This document shows positions 7,037-11,493 of a stretch of 11,493 nucleotides of DNA, in pieces. The notes under the pieces were generated by a model. That model had not been told where the DNA came from, ran no database searches, and worked only from the letters and a program-made list of their open reading frames with translations. Source of the DNA: an uncultured Prevotella sp. GTDB taxonomy: Bacteria; Bacteroidota; Bacteroidia; Bacteroidales; Bacteroidaceae. Position 1 is the first letter of the stretch. Each line of letters begins with the position of its first letter. The DNA lies in NCBI GenBank assembly GCA_934219025.1, contig CAKQDG010000075.1, forward strand, positions 1-11,493, in the 5' to 3' direction. The translations under genes were made by a program, and so were the position numbers.

Positions 7037-7693
7037 TCATTTAAGTTTATTGTTTTCCTTCAATTTCACAAGTTGTTGGTGCAACTCAAATTTCTTCTTC
7101 GGTTGCCGTTCCTTCGCCACTTTCGCCTCGAGCGCGGCAATCTTTTTCTGCAACGCCTCATGCTCCTTAGTCTGGCAGACTGCCGTGTGGATTTCCTTAG
7201 CCCCGGAGGTGATGCTTACGCCAGCCACCTGCCTAACCAAAGCCGAATATACGGCATCCATGTCCTGCCCGTCGAGCTGGAGCGAGAGGTTTTCGGCTGA
7301 AGTCCACTCCGTCAGGAAAGTCTTAACGATGTCAAACTGCGAGCAAGCAGCATCGTGCCACTCCTTGTAGTTCGCCAACAGGCAGAAGTCATCATCCTTC
7401 TGCAACAGCCATAGCGTGTGGCGCGGCATCATGCGGTCGATGAAGGTCAGCACATCGGCAGGCACAGCCCGCGTTTTCAGTTCCATACGGAACACGGCAA
7501 TCTCATGCACCGTCTTGCCGTCAGCCACGTTCAATGTGGAAGGCGCAATCTTCGCCGTCCACACGATGCCTGCCACATCGTCTGTGAACCGCTGCTTCAA
7601 CTTGGCGTTCACCTCCATGTTGCGGTAGAACGCCGCCTTGGGTACTGGTTTGCCCACAAGTGTAGTGTATGGAAATACTATCATATAGTTCAC
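7037..7693 (-). CDS. DUF4391 family protein with C-terminal coiled coil
   Basis: The protein has 218 residues from a GTG at 7693 that overlaps the helicase stop as GTGA, which suggests translational coupling. An ATG three codons later (7684, MIVFPYTTLVGKPVPK) matches the usual start of this family better and may be the true one. The pattern fits DUF4391: FP...GKPVPKAAFY near the N-terminus, a V-x-I-W-x-A-K-I-A-P-S segment near residues 42-53, and an HEIAVFRMELK strand. The last 45 residues (about 173-218) are Lys, Glu and Leu heptad-like sequence, a likely coiled coil for binding a partner. The function is unknown; DUF4391 genes are typically found beside helicase and type III Mod/Res genes, as here, so an accessory or adaptor role in this system is my inference. 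The stop is 7 bases before the mod start. Confidence 0.8.
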   Translation of the reverse strand: MNYMIVFPYTTLVGKPVPKAAFYRNMEVNAKLKQRFTDDVAGIVWTAKIAPSTLNVADGKTVHEIAVFRMELKTRAVPADVLTFIDRMMPRHTLWLLQKDDDFCLLANYKEWHDAACSQFDIVKTFLTEWTSAENLSLQLDGQDMDAVYSALVRQVAGVSITSGAKEIHTAVCQTKEHEALQKKIAALEAKVAKERQPKKKFELHQQLVKLKENNKLK

Positions 7694-10600
7694 CTTATAA
7701 TTAAAAACGTTATCAATTCAAAATCATCCAACCCCTTTATCTCTCCTTGCAGAGCGGAGGTCTCGCCCACGGAGAACAGGCTGTCGATGTCGCTTTCTTC
7801 CTTCACGCTCACTATGCTGTCGATGGCACGGTGAAGCAAGTCGCTGTACTTGCGCATGTCGCGTCCGTCCTTCGTCTCCTTGTTGAGGGCGGCGCAGAGC
7901 GTGCGGTCGTACTCCTGCTTGCCTTTGCACGCATGGCGCATCACGTCGAGCAATTGCTTGGGGTGCAGATGGTCGCAGAGCACTTCGCCGTCGTCGCCAA
8001 CAAACACCATATAGAACGGATGGAGCAGGTTCTTATGGTCGATGTTCACCGCATTGTTGCGGTTGCGCAGAACAAACATCACTCCAGGCTTTGCCATACT
8101 GTCGCTCGCCGCCACGGCACTCATGCCGAAAGGGGCGTGTTCAATGTCGGGATGCTCCTTGATATACGCCAAGAGGTCGAGGCGAAACTCGTTGAGTCCC
8201 AAATCCATGATGTTGATGCCGGTGTCCATGTCCTCGATGTCCACAACTTCCTCCTGAAGACGCTTCAACTGGTTGCGACGATATTCGAGGTCGCCCTTCT
8301 CGTTGGCAGAAAGTAGGTTGTCATCGCCAGTGGAGGTAAGCACCGTGGCTTTCATTCGGCTCTCCACACGCCCTTTGAGCTTTATGTAGTCGTCAAGCTC
8401 AATGTCGGGCCAATAGTTGACGAGCTGTATCACCTTGTTGCGCGAGCCAATACGGTCTATTCGTCCGAAGCGCTGAATGATGCGCACCGGATTCCAGTGG
8501 ATGTCGTAGTTGATAAGACAGTCGCAGTCCTGTAGGTTCTGTCCCTCGCTGATGCAGTCGGTGGCGATAAGCACATCTATGTCCTCCGTCGCGTCGGGGT
8601 AGATGGATGCACGGTCTTTGGAGACGGGAGAGAAGTAGGTGAGTACATTATTGAAGCTCATCGGAAACTTCTTGATGGTGCAACGCCCTTCCGTCGAGCC
8701 GGTGACAAGAGCGGTGTTGAGTCCACAGTCGGTCATTATCCTGTCGGCAAGCTCTTTATACAAGTATTCGGCAGTATCGGCAAAGGCTGTGAAGATAAGC
8801 ACTTTCTTGTTGCCGGCGTTTATGGGATTTTCAAACTTGTGCTTCAAGTCCGCGATAAGCGTCTGCAGTTTGCTGTCGTGCTCGGGCGTGATGTCGGCAA
8901 GCATAATCAGCAGCAAGTCGAGTTTCTCTAAATCTGAAGCAAGGTCACGGCGCCAACTGGTGGTGTCCATGTCGGCAAGACTTATCTTCGACTTCTTTGT
9001 TGCAAACGGATCGGTGTCGGCATCATTCTCTATATCGTCGGCAAACTCGCTTACGTCTATGCTCTCGTTGCCATGCCGCTTTTCATATTTGTCGATAAGA
9101 CATATCGTCTCTTTGATGTATTCCTCTATACGCTGCAACGTCAGGCGGAAGGAGTTTACCGAACTCTCAAGACGCTTCAGCAGATTGGTAGCCATGAGCT
9201 TGCGCAGTCCCTTTTCACGACCATCGATGGAGATTTTGCCCGGTCCGTCGTAGTCGATGGCATAGTCGGCTTTCGCACTGTCGAAGAGATAGAGCGACGG
9301 CGTGTAGATGGCAAGGCAAAGGGTGTTGAGCGTTTCGGCGATGTCCTTGAAGTTGATGGCACTGTCAAGGTCGGTCAGCCTGGGGCGTCGCGAGACGGGT
9401 GCCAGGCGTGTGGGGAACTCGCCTATATCCTTGGTGTCGTAATATTTCGTGATGTGGCTCCTGCTGCGTGCAATGGTCACGGCATCGAGCAGTTGGAAGA
9501 AGTCGAAGCTCAGATCGTTCAGCAAACGCTCCGTGGTACGTTCTTCGGGAGCGAGCCTCGCCCATCGGTTATATACAGTCTGGGCATTGCGGAAAACATC
9601 GTCTATACTCTTGTCTAAATTAAGGGCTTCGTTGATGTTGTCTGCCTTGCCTTCGTAGGCAAGCTGCAACTGGTTTTTAAGGTCGTTGAAACGGTTGTTT
9701 ACTGGTGTGGCGCTGAGCATCAGCACCTTTGTCTTCACACCGGAGCGGATGACGCGGTTCATCAGTCGCTCATAGCGGTTTTCCTTGCGTGGCTCTTCTT
9801 CATCGTTAAATTCCTCGTCATCAACGTTACCGCCATTTCGGAAGTTATGGCTCTCGTCAATAACGATAAGGTCGTAATTACCCCAGTTGATATGTTCCAA
9901 ATCAAGGCCATTGCTTAAACCACGATCACGCGAGAGGTCGGAATGAAACAGTATGTCATAGCGAAGACGATCGCCTGCGATCGGGTTGTTCTTATAGTTG
10001 GCACGGAATGTCTGCCAGTTGTCGTTCAGCTTCTTGGGACAAAGCACAAGCACGCTCTTGTTGCGGTTCTCGTAATACTTGATTACGGCAAGAGCCGTGA
10101 ATGTCTTACCAAGACCTACGCTGTCGGCAAGGATGCATCCGTTGTATTTCTCCAACTTGTTGATGATGGCAAGGGCTGCATCTTTCTGAAAATTGTAGAG
10201 TTTGCTCCATATTACACTTGTCTTGAACCCCGTGCGCTCGTTGGGCAAAACATCTTCTGAGATATCCTCAAGGAACTCATGGAAAATATTGTATAGTGCA
10301 ATGAAATAAATGTATTCGGGAGAGTTCTCCTGGTAAACTGTCTCAATATACTCCAACACTTTGTTTGTAACATCAGCAAACTTCTCTTCGTTGTCCCATT
10401 GCTCATTGAATATCTTCAGGTAGGCTTCTGCCGTCGGTGACGGCAATACATTTACCATTTGGTAAACGCTATTGCCACGCTCACACCCTAATTCAGTTGT
10501 GGTAAACTCATTGAATGGCAGATATACATGCTGGCTGTTGTCGGCTACATACAGGAAACCGCCCATGGTGTCGCCTGTGGAATTGCTTTTGAAACACACT

Positions 10601-10947
10601 TTACGTTTTATCCATTCTGCACACTCCTTTGCTATAGCTTTCTGTGAAAGCTGATTGCGAAGACGGATCTCAAAATCGGTGCCATAAAGATTGCGCTCTC
10701 GATTTAGCTTAGGAATAAAAAACTCACGTTTCTCTTTCTTGCCTTTGTCTTTAATGAATGTAGGCGAAGTAAAAATGAAACGGAGTTCCTCGATATTTTC
10801 CAACTCTTTCTTCAACGCCTCGAAAGCATATATGGAAAATGAAGCTGCAGCTACACAAATACGACTGCTCGCAGACAACCGCGTTTTCAAGTCGTCTACC
10901 ACTCGTTCATTTATATTGTTTATTTGTTTAGGGAACTCTATTTCCAT
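7690..10947 (-). CDS. SNF2/HepA-type helicase with PLD-like N-terminal domain
   Basis: First gene of the minus-strand operon, 1085 residues from ATG at 10947. Residues 1-170 resemble the phospholipase-D-like domain found before SNF2 helicases in defence loci (SSRICVAAASFSIYAFEAL, then a VADNSQHVYLPFNEFTTTELG region), but no clear HxK catalytic motif is seen, so it may be degenerate and only bind nucleic acid. The ATPase core is complete: Walker A DSVGLGKT (275-282), DESH (364-367), SATP (412-415), an LIFTAFADTAEYLY strand near 717-730, TDCISEGQNL (796-805) and the arginine-finger motif QRFGRIDRIGS (825-835). An acidic stretch is at 376-385. It likely moves along DNA or remodels DNA-protein complexes for the R-M system. 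Base composition shifts from 22 GC in 60 at 10741-10800 to 38 in 60 at 8101-8160, so the gene is mosaic. Family call firm, exact task unknown. Confidence 0.88.
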   Translation of the reverse strand: MEIEFPKQINNINERVVDDLKTRLSASSRICVAAASFSIYAFEALKKELENIEELRFIFTSPTFIKDKGKKEKREFFIPKLNRERNLYGTDFEIRLRNQLSQKAIAKECAEWIKRKVCFKSNSTGDTMGGFLYVADNSQHVYLPFNEFTTTELGCERGNSVYQMVNVLPSPTAEAYLKIFNEQWDNEEKFADVTNKVLEYIETVYQENSPEYIYFIALYNIFHEFLEDISEDVLPNERTGFKTSVIWSKLYNFQKDAALAIINKLEKYNGCILADSVGLGKTFTALAVIKYYENRNKSVLVLCPKKLNDNWQTFRANYKNNPIAGDRLRYDILFHSDLSRDRGLSNGLDLEHINWGNYDLIVIDESHNFRNGGNVDDEEFNDEEEPRKENRYERLMNRVIRSGVKTKVLMLSATPVNNRFNDLKNQLQLAYEGKADNINEALNLDKSIDDVFRNAQTVYNRWARLAPEERTTERLLNDLSFDFFQLLDAVTIARSRSHITKYYDTKDIGEFPTRLAPVSRRPRLTDLDSAINFKDIAETLNTLCLAIYTPSLYLFDSAKADYAIDYDGPGKISIDGREKGLRKLMATNLLKRLESSVNSFRLTLQRIEEYIKETICLIDKYEKRHGNESIDVSEFADDIENDADTDPFATKKSKISLADMDTTSWRRDLASDLEKLDLLLIMLADITPEHDSKLQTLIADLKHKFENPINAGNKKVLIFTAFADTAEYLYKELADRIMTDCGLNTALVTGSTEGRCTIKKFPMSFNNVLTYFSPVSKDRASIYPDATEDIDVLIATDCISEGQNLQDCDCLINYDIHWNPVRIIQRFGRIDRIGSRNKVIQLVNYWPDIELDDYIKLKGRVESRMKATVLTSTGDDNLLSANEKGDLEYRRNQLKRLQEEVVDIEDMDTGINIMDLGLNEFRLDLLAYIKEHPDIEHAPFGMSAVAASDSMAKPGVMFVLRNRNNAVNIDHKNLLHPFYMVFVGDDGEVLCDHLHPKQLLDVMRHACKGKQEYDRTLCAALNKETKDGRDMRKYSDLLHRAIDSIVSVKEESDIDSLFSVGETSALQGEIKGLDDFELITFLIIR

Positions 10948-10990
10948 AATTTAATTGTTTCTGTAAATTCCACCTTTAATTGACATTATG

Positions 10991-11011
10991 CACTATCTTG
11001 CAAAGGTAGTG
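10991..11011. promoter_or_regulatory. Dyad overlapping the operon promoter, candidate operator
   Basis: CACTATCTT (10991-10999) and AAGGTAGTG (11003-11011) form a 9-bp inverted repeat with one T-G mismatch and a 3-base centre. It covers the -7 element of the minus-strand promoter, a position where a dimeric repressor would block transcription. No regulator gene is in the window, so this is suggestive only. Confidence 0.4.
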
Positions 11012-11032
11012 TTTTAACGGCATTTAACTAAA
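11001..11032 (-). promoter_or_regulatory. Promoter of the helicase-DUF4391-mod-res operon
   Basis: Read on the minus strand, TACCTTTG (11008-11001) matches the Bacteroidetes -7 element TAnnTTTG exactly. Twenty bases upstream is TTTA (11032-11029), one base from the -33 consensus TTTG. Transcription should start near 10996, giving a leader of about 50 bases to the ATG at 10947. No other convincing promoter is seen between the four genes, which are spaced by 7 bases or fewer or overlap. Confidence 0.6.
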
Positions 11033-11160
11033 TTATCTAACTTAAATATTCTAAAATAAAACGTAAATTGTATCACTTAGTACTATTCTGTATTTCCTTT
11101 TACTGTTGAAGTATTAAAAATATACTCAATCAGCTTTTTCATTTGATCATTTTTGTGTCT

Positions 11161-11191
11161 TTTCTGTATACGATTGTAGTTCCTATCTTTG
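11161..11191 (+). promoter_or_regulatory. Promoter of the portal-like gene
   Basis: TATCTTTG at 11184-11191 is an exact match to the TAnnTTTG -7 element. The -33 region is poor (TTTC at 11161-11164, 19 bases upstream). A start near 11196-11199 would leave a leader of only about 12 bases before the ATG at 11210. The stretch between this and the divergent operon promoter (about 11033-11160) is AT-rich and holds no gene I can support. Confidence 0.45.
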
Positions 11192-11209
11192 CCCTCAAAA
11201 AACCAAGAT

Positions 11210-11493
11210 ATGAGCGATTTTCCTTTCATCCCCCCAACATCCGTTGTCACCCTCCCCGGCACCAACAAGGCAGCCGCCTTCACCCCCAAGACCAGTGAAG
11301 TCTTTAAGGAGGAGCACAACATCCCCCCTGTTTTCATCTCCGACAAGATGCAATACATCCCATGGGGTGCAGACAACCAAATGCCCTATAACATCATTGA
11401 CCTCATCGAGTCCGATGAAACTCTCGCCACCTGCCAGATGTTCAACGCCGAGGTCTGCTACGGCAGCGGCTTAGTCTACGACACAAGCTCCGC
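11210..11493 (+). CDS. Phage portal-like protein, N-terminal part
   Basis: ATG at 11210 opens a frame that runs to the window end without a stop (94 codons and two bases). The first 45 residues are Pro and Thr rich. From about residue 50 there is the pattern YIPWGADNQMPYNIIDLIES, then DETLATCQMFNAEVCYGSGLVY. A W/Y-G-x-D-N-x-x-P, then a helix, then an x-G-x-G-L turn is what I associate with portal proteins of phages of Bacteroidetes, where the portal is the DNA gate of the capsid. That assignment rests on motif memory from a partial sequence and is not certain. Codon use is heavily C-ending, like the gene ending at 597. It is the first gene after the defence cargo and reads away from it. Confidence 0.6.
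   Translation, partial: MSDFPFIPPTSVVTLPGTNKAAAFTPKTSEVFKEEHNIPPVFISDKMQYIPWGADNQMPYNIIDLIESDETLATCQMFNAEVCYGSGLVYDTSS

Noticed and set aside
925..11209. Mobile-element ends such as direct repeats bounding the cargo
   Set aside because: I compared the two edges by eye and found only shared promoter-like bases, no repeat long enough to call an attachment or target-site duplication.
11083..11376. 97-codon open frame on the minus strand in the divergent region
   Set aside because: Its first half is antisense to the portal-like gene. The tail (MKKLIEYIFNTS...) is plausible protein sequence but too short to support as a gene or remnant.
1..11493. CRISPR arrays, tRNA or rRNA genes
   Set aside because: No regularly spaced repeats, cloverleaf-like elements or rRNA signatures were seen on either strand.

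Overview
The window looks like part of a Bacteroidales chromosome, most likely Prevotella or Bacteroides. Genes lack Shine-Dalgarno sequences, and three intergenic regions carry exact matches to the Bacteroidetes sigma-ABfr -7 element TAnnTTTG. Protein style (Abi_2, type III Mod/Res) also fits. I see no rRNA, tRNA, CRISPR array, transposase or integrase.

Layout. (1) Positions 1-924, + strand: the 3' part of an unrecognised gene and a 76-codon unrecognised gene, separated by a T-rich repeat tract. (2) Positions 958-1953, + strand: a promoter, a compact two-stem RNA just ahead of the ORF, and an Abi_2 family (AbiD/AbiF-like) HEPN protein. (3) Positions 1967-2017: a perfect 14-bp inverted repeat, a terminator between converging units. 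(4) Positions 2020-10947, - strand: a tight four-gene operon read right to left: SNF2/HepA-type helicase with a PLD-like N-terminus, DUF4391-type coiled-coil protein, type III methyltransferase Mod, type III restriction subunit Res. (5) Positions 10948-11209: a divergent promoter region. (6) From 11210 to the window end, + strand: the start of a protein resembling phage portal proteins.

The outer genes (1, 2 and the last) share C-ending codon use and direction, and the last looks phage-like. I infer that the middle 10 kb is a defence cargo placed in a prophage-like or domesticated phage element. The cargo has two units of different base composition: the Abi_2 gene is AT-rich, the R-M core is GC-rich.

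Points of most interest. The conserved N-terminus of Mod is encoded at 7029, but a run of seven C (on the coding strand) at 6920-6914 puts it out of frame with the body of the enzyme; eight C would give one continuous 641-residue Mod. This is either a phase-variable switch, a real mutation, or a sequence error. The target-recognition part of mod (about 5760-6420) is sharply AT-rich inside a GC-rich gene, as if the specificity domain had been swapped. The structured RNA before the Abi_2 gene has its own promoter and fits the idea of an RNA partner or antitoxin for a HEPN toxin. The R-M operon carries a second helicase and DUF4391 protein that a plain type III system does not need.
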